A stretch of 34,273 nt of DNA from a virus. A model generated the notes under the pieces. That model was not told where the DNA came from. It did no database searches and saw only the letters and a list, made by a program, of their open reading frames with translations. A program made the position numbers and the translations under genes. Each line of letters begins with the position of its first letter. The stretch's first letter is position 1. Location of the stretch: IMG/VR virus record IMGVR_UViG_3300032282_000329, positions 1-34,273 of that record. The stretch is one strand, 5' to 3'. Below, in pieces: positions 5,917-14,729 of this stretch.

Positions 5917-6264
5917 CTACAACTCTAAGGGGTCAAACCCTAGCTCATCAGATATTACTTTGGTGCGGCGCCGAAACTCTTGGTCGTGGTGCGTCCAACG
6001 ATGCGTTTTCCATCTGCTCATATGAACGCACTCATGGCAAAGAACCCGAATGACTGTTGATAAGTGACCGCATTTTTTATCGGAAATAGTAATGGTGTGT
6101 TCGTGATCACCGCCATCATCGTAATAATAAGTACCCATTACTTCAGGATCTTGGTCTACTACAAAGTTAATCTCTTCTGGCAGGGGCATAGGCCAGCGAG
6201 CAAACGGCTTCATACAGTAAATGGCACTGTACAAATTCCGAAGAATCGCTGGTGTTAATTTCAT
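5917..6264 (-). CDS. SprT-like HExxH metallopeptidase
   Basis: 115 residues. The core HECVHMSRW (residues 77-85) contains a complete HExxH zinc site, followed by HHDQEF, where a histidine is well placed as third ligand, as in SprT/WSS1-like small metalloproteases. Upstream, TYYYDDGGDHEHTITIS looks like the beta-strand pair that precedes the active helix. Such proteins cleave DNA-bound or structural proteins; the phage versions have no proven substrate that I know of. It is the last gene of the late operon and overlaps the phosphoesterase gene by four bases. It could process virion or host proteins late in infection. Confidence 0.7.
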   Translation of the reverse strand: MKLTPAILRNLYSAIYCMKPFARWPMPLPEEINFVVDQDPEVMGTYYYDDGGDHEHTITISDKKCGHLSTVIRVLCHECVHMSRWKTHRWTHHDQEFRRRTKVISDELGFDPLEL

Positions 6265-7223
6265 ACCTTATTTATGCAGCCCCTAAATTCAAACCGATCT
6301 TCTCCACATACTTGTATTAGCTCAGGAAGCATTAATCTGCCCTCCTCAAATGATAACAGGGCAAAGCCTTCCCGCCAGTCTTTAGGGTTATCCTCAGTAT
6401 AGGCCATAAACTGTTCACCATGAATGTTCGCTAGGCAGCCCGTTTGGACGCCATAGCGCGTTCCGTTGTAGTCGGTAATGGGTTGCACTGCCAAATTGTG
6501 TGTGTGGCCTGTAACGATGTTTACGCCTGAATTAAGGGCATTGGCGCGGCCTGCTCCAAATCCACCCTTCCAGCGGTGCTTAATACAGGTATCTTCATTC
6601 ACCCAAAATGACCAGCATGGTTTCCACATAGGAAAATGGTCTTTAAGGGTAAACCCTGCTACGCCCTCATAGGTTCCCATTTGGGCTGATAGAAAGGTCT
6701 CAAAGCGGGCATCATGGTTTCCTAGTGTCCAGATAAGCTCTGCTCCACCAGATACCGCCTCAATGCCAGCCATCATCTCTTGGCAGGCTTCTAATTCTTC
6801 TTTGACTGTTGGGGTCTTCTCCCAGCCAATACGGGCATGGCGGCTTGCTTGTGAGCCATCAAACATATCACCGTTAGCTACGATGACTTTAGGTTTAAAT
6901 TCTTTAATGATTAAAAGGAGGGCTTTGTATGAGGTGCTTACATCATCAGGCCAGAAGTGAGCGTCTGAAAAGACTACTACTCTACCCTTTTCCATTGTGA
7001 TTCCACGGCGGGCATGACCGGGGGTTTGTTGTAATTTAGTTAATGGGTTGTAACGAGAGTCATTAAATGTAGGAAGGGTTATCTTTAATTTAGTTTCTAT
7101 TACTCTGCGCCGGTTATATACCGATCTAACAGACATCCCGTGCTTTTCTGAAAAGATCTGAGGGCTACCTAACTTATTCCACTGTTCAATAAACTGATCA
7201 TCTGTTAAATAATAGTTATTCAA
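6261..7223 (-). CDS. Calcineurin-type metallophosphoesterase
   Basis: 320 residues. The motifs of the two-metal phosphoesterase fold are all present in order: FSDAHFWP (Asp87, His89), NGDMFDGS (Asp119, Asp122), LGNHDARFE (Asn169, His170, Asp171), KHRW (His216) and TGHTHN (His240, His242). The first 45 residues form a short helix-turn-helix-like segment (FSEKHGMSVRSVYNRRR) absent from the minimal enzyme. Phages often carry such enzymes near the end of the structural operon, where substrates may be nucleotides or phosphoproteins. The start is a TTG with GAGGAG six bases ahead; the next Met is at residue 30. A hairpin lies just upstream of the ribosome site. Confidence 0.85.
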   Translation of the reverse strand: MNNYYLTDDQFIEQWNKLGSPQIFSEKHGMSVRSVYNRRRVIETKLKITLPTFNDSRYNPLTKLQQTPGHARRGITMEKGRVVVFSDAHFWPDDVSTSYKALLLIIKEFKPKVIVANGDMFDGSQASRHARIGWEKTPTVKEELEACQEMMAGIEAVSGGAELIWTLGNHDARFETFLSAQMGTYEGVAGFTLKDHFPMWKPCWSFWVNEDTCIKHRWKGGFGAGRANALNSGVNIVTGHTHNLAVQPITDYNGTRYGVQTGCLANIHGEQFMAYTEDNPKDWREGFALLSFEEGRLMLPELIQVCGEDRFEFRGCINKV

Positions 7224-7264
7224 TTAAAGCTCCTCTCTTATGGTTACAGAGGTTTTACCATAAG
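7224..7264 (-). promoter_or_regulatory. Leader hairpin and Shine-Dalgarno of the TTG-started phosphoesterase
   Basis: Read on the minus strand, CTTATGGT pairs perfectly with ACCATAAG (8 bp, 7257-7264 with 7237-7244) around a 12-base loop AAAACCTCTGTA. AGAGGAG, the ribosome site of the TTG start, follows at once. The loop's CCTCT is complementary to AGAGG of that site. This could mask the site, or act in a switch between two pairings. It also splits the late operon from the last two genes. No promoter with convincing -35 and -10 boxes was found in the 87-base gap. Confidence 0.5.
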
Positions 7265-7310
7265 TATTTTAAGAATGCACTACATTTGTTTGATTTTTAA
7301 GGGAATATCC

Positions 7311-10300
7311 CTATTTATTCAATTGCTTTCTCATTGATTCTGTTTGCTCTGCAAGAGTAGACATTAATATCTTTAATCGAACAATTTCAGCCCGGCGCTC
7401 TTCCGCAGGGATAGTTTGATTATTCTCAATTAAACGAGACTGCTTGCGCAATTCAGCCAATTGTTTGCTGGTTTTATCGTACATCTTAGCCAAAGCAATA
7501 TCATTACCCTTCTCTGCCATAATCTTCTGAACCTTCTCAGAATCTCCTAGCTCTGCATAATGACGCATATCTGCTAATGCGGATTGTAAGTTGGCATTAT
7601 TCTGATAGAACTGAGTCATATACTTAGATTGAATTTCTGGCTCGGTTTTAATGAATCCCATAGCTAAGGTATCAATAACTGGTTTACGAACCTTAGTTCC
7701 CTCAGAGAACGGCTCTACTGCTAGATCAGCGGTTGATGCAGCGGTAGCACCCAACCAGCCAAAATAAGCTTTAATACCGTAATCTACTTGCACAGGAGAG
7801 AAGCCTTGAGCCTGTGGATTAAATGTCAGGATCTTGGCTGCACCTTCAGATATGCCACCTAATGCAATTGCCAAGCCGCTAGTATTGTTATTAATGCGCT
7901 CTTGTTTCGATAAGTTCTGCATACCAGCAGATTCAATTGGAGCGCTGGTAAAGCTATCCTTATTGGCATACAAATCAATTAAAGGCTTAACCATCTGTGG
8001 AGTTGGATTCAAAGAGAATGTATCCATCAGAATATGATTTAGACGATCAAAGAATACTTTACCCTCTACGCCTTCATCAGCCATCTGCTCATAGGTACGC
8101 TCTGCAATAGTTCCTAATGCGCCAATTTCAAACGGCTTAGGAATACGGTATGCAGTATCGCCAATCTTGAACCACCAGAAGTTATCACGATCCCAGTCTT
8201 CACGGCGCTTGAAGTCTTCGTCATCTTTGTACATGGAGTACAAGGACAATGAGGCAAGCATTACAGCGCCAGAGATAGTGGCAAAGCGCATAGCTTTTTG
8301 TTTATCGCTAACGTCTATAGGTTTACCGGTGGTTGCGTTGCAGATAACACGGTATGTTGGGGTAATACCATCACGGCCTAGCTTGTACAGACCTTGTAAG
8401 CGGGCGTTAAAGAATGGCACTACAGAGCCAATGACCTTAATGGCACGGAACTGACCTTGCATAGAGAAGTCCATTAAATCACGAGCTGCATAGGAGGCTT
8501 CTAAGTGGGTCTTACCGCTGTCAATTAGCTTCTGGTATAGGGCTAGACGGTTGGCGTTTTCAAACTTGTTACCTTGCTCGTTATACCAATCCAATGCATC
8601 TTGTAGCTTACCCTTAATCTTGTCTGGTGTATCAAGGATATGGTTAGCATTTACACCTTTATCTACTAGACGCTTGATTAATTTAGCTTGATTGCCTTCA
8701 TGGGCAGTACCCATTTCAAAAATACCACCGCCAGCTAATGCAGCCATGAATGTAGGATGACCATCCTTACTCATTGACAATCCGTTGTATACGTTGCTAA
8801 ACATATTAGGACCAAGCTCAGAAATAGCGGCAGACTGAATTGAATCGCGGATTAAGTTGCGTACTTTGTATGCTGGGCTAAGGGTAATCCCGTATCTCAA
8901 TGCATTAGTAAATCCTTTGGCAATATCTAAAAACTGAGACTTAGGGCCAAGATAAGAAATTGTGGAAATAGCATCTACTAGATCTGGGTCTGATAGCTCG
9001 TAGTGAACTACCTTGCCGTCTTTCATTACCTTAACGGAATCTTTTGGATACTTGCCATCCATAGGTTTAGCTTCTTGAGCGGCGCCCATTCTTTGGGCGG
9101 CATCAATTGTTTTAACGGCTGCTTGGTTTTTCATGGCAGCAGATAGAATATGAGACCAGTTGAGAAGAACGTTCTCCATTAAGTCGTTAACTTTCTTTTC
9201 GCCACCTTTTAATGCTTTGCTAAACTGTTGACCAGTTAACTTGGCTGCTGCACTAACGGACTGCACGTCACCATCTTCCATTTGTTTATAAAACGGAATG
9301 TAATAAATATCATTTGCAAACTTTTCGTATCCAACTGGGTTGTCTTCAAGCTCTTTAATTTTTGTTTTCTTTTCCGAGTTCGATAACTTGCTATTTTTAA
9401 TTTTCTCTATTTCTTGTTTAGTGGTTCCTATTAAACCAGTCTGCAATGCAACATTAAGAACAGACCTATTTAACTCATTCTCTTCGCTTAGAGCTTTCTC
9501 ATAAACTGCTTTGCGTGATTGACCGTTTAAGGTGCCTTGCACTAATTGATTTCTACCAGCCACCAAGTCCGCTGGGAATGAACGCTTATTTGCAGGAAGA
9601 TTAGCATCACGGCTTAAAGCTTTCCAGCTTTGGTACTGGTCTACTTCAGATCCAACTGGCTCAAGAATTTTTAAAAGACCTTTAGTGTTAGGTTTAATGT
9701 CTAATGCGCCATCACGAATATAAACTTGACCATATTCCAGCAACCCCTGTAGTCCTCCGTCAATAGACTTAGATAAGCGAGCCATCATATAAGCGGTTGG
9801 ATCGTATTTCTTGATAGTTCTAAACTCATCAAACATACCAATCATCATGCGCTCAAAGAAGTTTTTCTTTAGGCCTTCCATGCGCTCTTTGACAGTAGCT
9901 TGTTCTTGAGTAAATTGCTGACGTAACTTTTCTGCATAGGCAGGATCTACACCCTGCATAGGAGCTTTAAACTTCTCACGAGTTGGTACTTGTGCGCGAG
10001 TTTCTGTAACCGTAGGAGCCTTAGTTGGCGTCAACTTACCTTCTGCTGCACGTTCAAATACAGAATCAGCAGTGCGGAATCCTTTACCCATAAGCAGATT
10101 ACGTAGCTGACCAAGGAACTTGCGTACACGGTTAGCCAGTCCTTTAACCATTGGCGTTTGCTTTTGGTAATCAGCAAATGCGTGAGCAATAGCTTCTTCT
10201 AGCTGGATTTTTTGAGATTCGTTGCCGTAATTTTTTGGGTTAGCAATATCGTATTGTTTCATCCATTTGGACTTAGCCATGCTTTCTAAGGTTGCCCACT

Positions 10301-12785
10301 CTTTAGGAGAGAACATACCTAAATCCTTCATAGCGTGAAGGGCTTCATGGTTTAAAGTACGGATAGGATCTGAACTAGATAGTGATACACGGATTAAGTT
10401 ATCAAAGTAAGCACCGCTAATCTCATCTGTTTTACCTTCTAAAGTACGGACCAACTGCTCCTCAAACTTTAATCCAACGTTTTGTAGGCCCATGCGATCT
10501 AATGCTTTACGAGCATCTGCAGCAAGCTTCTTGCCATCAGCTACAAACTTGTCTGAATATGGCGTTTTAATTTCATATCTGTATGGTGCTGGAGGCTCTT
10601 TTTCTGGCGCACCTTTAAAAGTTTCTGCAGCCTTGATAGATTCTTCAGCCTCTATTGGCGCCCGTTCTTCAATTGTTGGAACTGACGGTATTTCTTCTCT
10701 AGCAAAAGCGGCCAACTGTGCTTCACGATTTTGTTTCTCTTCTTCTAGTTGATCTTTTTGATTGTATAAAGCTTCAACTTCTGCAATAGCATCTTTATTG
10801 GCAGCCGTAACAACTTGTTCGTTTGCGTATAAAGCTTTAACCTTATCTATAAATGCCCGCTCTCCAGCAACGTCAGTTGGATCATCAAACTCTTCTTGAG
10901 TAAGGATGCCATCTTCTAATGCTCTAGCTGTTAGATCATCAAGCGGACTTCCTTTTTTATCAAAATAGTTCTGAGCTTTTTTACCAATCTTATAGCCGCC
11001 CTTAGTTGGCTTAGGAACATTGGGTAATATCTCAAAGATTTGATCTTCTCTGATCTTATTCTTTTGTAACCAATCCTTAAACTCACCTTTGGCATCAACA
11101 ACTTCTCTTTCAGTTTTGCCAATTTGTTTTGAAACTTGTTTAATGTCATCTTTAAGAAATTGATTCTCAAATTCAAAAATATCTTTTTCGGTAGGATTAA
11201 CAACAACATTTTCGCTGTTTGGATTGAACGTAACTTTTTTTCCGGTAGCAGGATTTATGCCGCTAAATTTGCCATTTTCATTAATAATTCCTTCAAAAAA
11301 ATCAATCTTGTTTTTTCTCATTACCGCAAGAGTTTTTGTATCAGCATAACTTGCAAGCTTCGCCTGTTCAGCAGCTAATACTTCTGGAATTGCTGGGCGA
11401 ATAACTCCGCCTTCCATAGGGGCATTGGTAAACGCAGATTGCTGTGCTTTTAATGCATCTACTTTAGCTTGCTGAGTTGCAATCTCCTGTTGTTTCTTGT
11501 TGTAGATAGCATTGATCTTTTGCATTGCGGGAGAGTACTTACGAGCTTCCTCCATGCGAGCAGCCATGATTGCTTCTTTATCGCCGGGAATGGCATACGC
11601 TTCTGTAGAACCTAATGGGTATGTTCGCTTAAACTGTTCTTGAAACGCTGCCTCATCTGTTGGAGCAACACGCCCATCTGGAAATACAGTAAACGGAGTT
11701 AAATCTACCGTACCACCAACACCAGATACAGTTGGATCATAGGTTAGCTGCAATGGTACCTGTTGCGGTTCACCAGTCTCTGCTGCTCTTTGTTGAGCCA
11801 ATGCAAGATCACGGCCTGCTTGTGCCTTGTCAGATACGCGACCAATAATACCAATCGGTCCTAATAAGGCAGTAGCAAATGCAGTTTGTCCGTATTCTCT
11901 AAGAGCATCATCATCTGTTAAAGATAAACCAGCTTGCGCTCTTTCTAGAACTTGTTGACTAATTTCAGTAGGAACTTCGGCAGCAATACCTTTGGCTGTG
12001 CCTTTGGCAATAGTGGTCAGTAATGCTTCATCAGCAATCTTAGATCCACCAGCGCCAATTAATTTTCCTGCGGTTGGTCCCAATATCTTAGTGACCATGT
12101 TGCCGCCTAATGGAATCAATGTTCCAACCACATCTAATGCGGCTTGAGGAACTGCGGTGCCTGCAGCAGCGGCACGACTAATTTCTAAGGGTTTACCCTG
12201 AGCAGCTTGAGCTTCGGCTTGGCGTTGAATGTTGCCACCGTATTGCTGAATAAATGATGGAGCAGCTGCACCCGCAATACCACCAATCAAAGTACCAATA
12301 CCCGGTACAACAGATCCAGCGGCAGCACCTGCAGCAGCGCCACCTAATGTGGCAGCAATATTAGGGGCTTGTTCAGCGATGGCCTTGGGAATTTGAGAAA
12401 CCAACTCTCCAGCAGCGGGTAGTATTCCCTGCTCTTTATAAACCTGTTGTAGGCGTTCTAAGCTAGCTCCCTCACCCAACCTACGCTGAATGTCTGCTTG
12501 ACGCTCCTGCGCCCTTCTAGCGGCTTCTTCTCCGCCCTTTGTGACAGACTCTAATGCAGTCTGGCCAGCAGATACGGTTTGCTCAAATCCGCGACGCAAT
12601 GAAGTACCAACACCTTCTTTAGCGGCTGGCTTCTCTGGCGTATAGAGATGCGCAATAATTTCATCGTCTGTATAACCAGATTTTCTAGCGGCCTCAGCAT
12701 CAAAGCCTTTTTGTTGCCCTAAATAATCAGCAACCTCTGCTGGAGTATAGCCAGAACTTAGTGCGGCATTTACATCAAAAGCCAT
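7311..12785 (-). CDS. Giant ejected virion polyvalent protein (HExxH peptidase + LPD38-like)
   Basis: 1824 residues, by far the longest gene. Domains in order: two N-terminal copies of a GYT-x-x-E-[VI]-I/A-x-x-L helix motif (12-22 and 37-47); a glycine-zipper and hydrophobic stretch (about 138-178 and 210-235) able to enter a membrane; coiled-coil segments around 430-450 and 690-720; a zinc-peptidase-like region with HEALH at 813-817 and Glu863/Glu864 before AHAFADY as third-ligand candidates; and a C-terminal part from about 1300 (SPAYKVRNLIRDSIQ) to 1560 (RIPKPFEIG) that matches large polyvalent protein-associated domain 38. Such proteins are packed in the head and injected with the DNA. 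Inferred role: a membrane channel and proteolysis or host takeover on entry. It follows the transglycosylase gene by 12 bases. Confidence 0.75.
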   Translation of the reverse strand: MAFDVNAALSSGYTPAEVADYLGQQKGFDAEAARKSGYTDDEIIAHLYTPEKPAAKEGVGTSLRRGFEQTVSAGQTALESVTKGGEEAARRAQERQADIQRRLGEGASLERLQQVYKEQGILPAAGELVSQIPKAIAEQAPNIAATLGGAAAGAAAGSVVPGIGTLIGGIAGAAAPSFIQQYGGNIQRQAEAQAAQGKPLEISRAAAAGTAVPQAALDVVGTLIPLGGNMVTKILGPTAGKLIGAGGSKIADEALLTTIAKGTAKGIAAEVPTEISQQVLERAQAGLSLTDDDALREYGQTAFATALLGPIGIIGRVSDKAQAGRDLALAQQRAAETGEPQQVPLQLTYDPTVSGVGGTVDLTPFTVFPDGRVAPTDEAAFQEQFKRTYPLGSTEAYAIPGDKEAIMAARMEEARKYSPAMQKINAIYNKKQQEIATQQAKVDALKAQQSAFTNAPMEGGVIRPAIPEVLAAEQAKLASYADTKTLAVMRKNKIDFFEGIINENGKFSGINPATGKKVTFNPNSENVVVNPTEKDIFEFENQFLKDDIKQVSKQIGKTEREVVDAKGEFKDWLQKNKIREDQIFEILPNVPKPTKGGYKIGKKAQNYFDKKGSPLDDLTARALEDGILTQEEFDDPTDVAGERAFIDKVKALYANEQVVTAANKDAIAEVEALYNQKDQLEEEKQNREAQLAAFAREEIPSVPTIEERAPIEAEESIKAAETFKGAPEKEPPAPYRYEIKTPYSDKFVADGKKLAADARKALDRMGLQNVGLKFEEQLVRTLEGKTDEISGAYFDNLIRVSLSSSDPIRTLNHEALHAMKDLGMFSPKEWATLESMAKSKWMKQYDIANPKNYGNESQKIQLEEAIAHAFADYQKQTPMVKGLANRVRKFLGQLRNLLMGKGFRTADSVFERAAEGKLTPTKAPTVTETRAQVPTREKFKAPMQGVDPAYAEKLRQQFTQEQATVKERMEGLKKNFFERMMIGMFDEFRTIKKYDPTAYMMARLSKSIDGGLQGLLEYGQVYIRDGALDIKPNTKGLLKILEPVGSEVDQYQSWKALSRDANLPANKRSFPADLVAGRNQLVQGTLNGQSRKAVYEKALSEENELNRSVLNVALQTGLIGTTKQEIEKIKNSKLSNSEKKTKIKELEDNPVGYEKFANDIYYIPFYKQMEDGDVQSVSAAAKLTGQQFSKALKGGEKKVNDLMENVLLNWSHILSAAMKNQAAVKTIDAAQRMGAAQEAKPMDGKYPKDSVKVMKDGKVVHYELSDPDLVDAISTISYLGPKSQFLDIAKGFTNALRYGITLSPAYKVRNLIRDSIQSAAISELGPNMFSNVYNGLSMSKDGHPTFMAALAGGGIFEMGTAHEGNQAKLIKRLVDKGVNANHILDTPDKIKGKLQDALDWYNEQGNKFENANRLALYQKLIDSGKTHLEASYAARDLMDFSMQGQFRAIKVIGSVVPFFNARLQGLYKLGRDGITPTYRVICNATTGKPIDVSDKQKAMRFATISGAVMLASLSLYSMYKDDEDFKRREDWDRDNFWWFKIGDTAYRIPKPFEIGALGTIAERTYEQMADEGVEGKVFFDRLNHILMDTFSLNPTPQMVKPLIDLYANKDSFTSAPIESAGMQNLSKQERINNNTSGLAIALGGISEGAAKILTFNPQAQGFSPVQVDYGIKAYFGWLGATAASTADLAVEPFSEGTKVRKPVIDTLAMGFIKTEPEIQSKYMTQFYQNNANLQSALADMRHYAELGDSEKVQKIMAEKGNDIALAKMYDKTSKQLAELRKQSRLIENNQTIPAEERRAEIVRLKILMSTLAEQTESMRKQLNK

Positions 12786-12797
12786 ATGGATTCCGAA

Positions 12798-14729
12798 TTA
12801 TTTGTTAAAGCTACTTAATGGAGGTCTTGTTCCTGACGCTGAGGATGCAGCAGGAGAATTATACTGCCTTGGGAATGCTTCTCTCTGCAATTGTTGAACC
12901 ATTGGATCGCTTGCCATCATCGTAGCCCTAGCCTTTGCATAATTAGGATCCATTTCACCCATGGGGAAACGGGCTTTTAATTGTGCATCTTGAAGCGCTA
13001 AGTATTGCTTCAGATCATCACGAGCAACTTCAATTCTTCTTCTGTCAAATTCAGATTGCTCTTGTTCAAATTTGCTTTGACCTAATTTAGCTCTAGCTCT
13101 CTTATCTTCTGCAGCAACTTCTAAAGCAGCTTTTTCAGATTCGGACAATTGCTCAAGACGCTTAACTGCCAGTTCTTCTTTTCCAAGAGAAGAAGCTTCT
13201 GCAGCACGTTGTTTTTTGGCAGCAGCGTAAGCAGCAACGCCTTGCATACCACCCTGACCAATATTAGCCATAGCGTATGGAGATGTACCAGCCATCATTC
13301 CTAAGCTAGCCTGTAACATGGCTAAGTACTTATCAGTTTTAGCTTGCTCTTTAAGATTTTCGCGCTCTTGATTAATGCGAGCTACAGCTTCTTCATAGTA
13401 ACTTAAGCGTTTTGGACCAGCCTGTTCTATTTCTCTATCGGGCTGAGATTTATTTGCTCCAAATCCAAGATCATAGCTTTCCAAAGGAACGTATGCAGAT
13501 GGAGTTGGTTTCAATCTTTGCTCTGCTTCAAACAATGCGGCAGCTTGATCAAAATCTCTAAAATCTTTAGCCGAAGGTTGAGAGACAGTCATTGGCTCTG
13601 GAACGTCTCTTACTCCCATAAGCTTTCTCTTAAGAAATTGACCAACTCCCATATCCATGCCGCCACGATAGCTTGGCTGACTTACACCAATATCACCCAT
13701 CATTGCATATGGATTATATGGGGTTCCATATTCATCATCTTCTACTAAACCTCTGTTAGCAAAAGCAACAATACCGCCATCTGCATATTTAACGTATTGC
13801 TGTGTTTCTGGCTTAAGAGATTCAATTCCAAGCCCACGTTTAAGCATTTGTTGAACACGACCGGGACCAGCGTTATAGGCAGCTAATGCTAATGTTGGAT
13901 CCTTAAACTTATCCATCATTTGTGCAAGATAGCGAACACCACCACGGGTATTTTGTTCTGGATTCATAATATCTACGCCGAGATCTTTAGCAGTTCCGGG
14001 CATTAATTGCATAGGACCATAAGCGCCAGCCTTGGAGCGAGCAATAGATGGATCTTTTAATCCACCGGTTTCCTTTTGCAAAACATGACGCACTAAGTTT
14101 TCATCAAGACCAAACTTCTTAGCTTCATCTAATGCTATAGATTCATATGGATGAGCGCCCTTTTTCTGCAATGTAGAGATACCAGTTTCTGTTTTTGCCT
14201 TGGCAGATTCATATGACTCTGGGAGAGCAGCCCTAATATCTTGGACGGCTCTAGGAATGGCAGCAATTGCTCTAGGTACTGCAGCAACCGCATCTCCAGC
14301 TCTTGCTCTCATGCCCGCAATTAAACTTCTAATACGACTTTCATCACGATTAGCTTGTTTCTCTTCAGCGTCGTATTCTTCTTCATCATCTACTAGATCA
14401 CCGCCTGCAAACGCTACGATACCGCCTGATGCCATGCCTTGTGGCATACCTGTAGGCAACTGAGCTACGCCGGGTTGATTCTCTGGCAACTGTTGAACCA
14501 TCTGCTGAGGTGCCATCTGTGGTGGCATCTGCTGAGGAGCAGCTTGAGCCAACACATCTTCTGCAACGGTAGCCGCAGGAGGCTGAGGTGTATTCTGTAA
14601 ATGCTGACGGCGTTGGATCTCAGCTAGCGCTAAGAACTGTGGCACTACGCTATTAGGATTACGAGCATAGTCTACTAGACGGTTTTGTGGAACGTCTTTT
14701 AACTGTTCTGATAATTGTGCAATATTCAT
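12798..14729 (-). CDS. Internal virion protein with SLT lytic transglycosylase domain
   Basis: 643 residues. Residues about 195-312 form an SLT domain: LQKETGG with catalytic Glu220, GAYGPMQLMPGTA (235-247) and AAYNAGPGRV (283-292), the three signature motifs of family 1 transglycosylases. It cleaves peptidoglycan glycan strands, presumably to open a path for DNA ejection. On each side lies a copy of A-[SD]-GGIVAFA (100-108 and 316-324), each followed by an acidic LV-[DE]-D stretch. The N-terminus is Gln/Pro-rich, and the C-terminal third is a long charged coiled coil (about 430-590). The start overlaps the upstream stop by ATGA. It sits with three other large internal proteins. Confidence 0.85.
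   Translation of the reverse strand: MNIAQLSEQLKDVPQNRLVDYARNPNSVVPQFLALAEIQRRQHLQNTPQPPAATVAEDVLAQAAPQQMPPQMAPQQMVQQLPENQPGVAQLPTGMPQGMASGGIVAFAGGDLVDDEEEYDAEEKQANRDESRIRSLIAGMRARAGDAVAAVPRAIAAIPRAVQDIRAALPESYESAKAKTETGISTLQKKGAHPYESIALDEAKKFGLDENLVRHVLQKETGGLKDPSIARSKAGAYGPMQLMPGTAKDLGVDIMNPEQNTRGGVRYLAQMMDKFKDPTLALAAYNAGPGRVQQMLKRGLGIESLKPETQQYVKYADGGIVAFANRGLVEDDEYGTPYNPYAMMGDIGVSQPSYRGGMDMGVGQFLKRKLMGVRDVPEPMTVSQPSAKDFRDFDQAAALFEAEQRLKPTPSAYVPLESYDLGFGANKSQPDREIEQAGPKRLSYYEEAVARINQERENLKEQAKTDKYLAMLQASLGMMAGTSPYAMANIGQGGMQGVAAYAAAKKQRAAEASSLGKEELAVKRLEQLSESEKAALEVAAEDKRARAKLGQSKFEQEQSEFDRRRIEVARDDLKQYLALQDAQLKARFPMGEMDPNYAKARATMMASDPMVQQLQREAFPRQYNSPAASSASGTRPPLSSFNK

Noticed and set aside
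7265-7310. Possible promoter or strong terminator in the gap after the phosphoesterase leader
   Set aside because: No pair of -35/-10 boxes at proper spacing could be found, and the short AGGGA/TCCCT stem near 7300 overlaps the stop codon of the giant gene and lacks a T-run.
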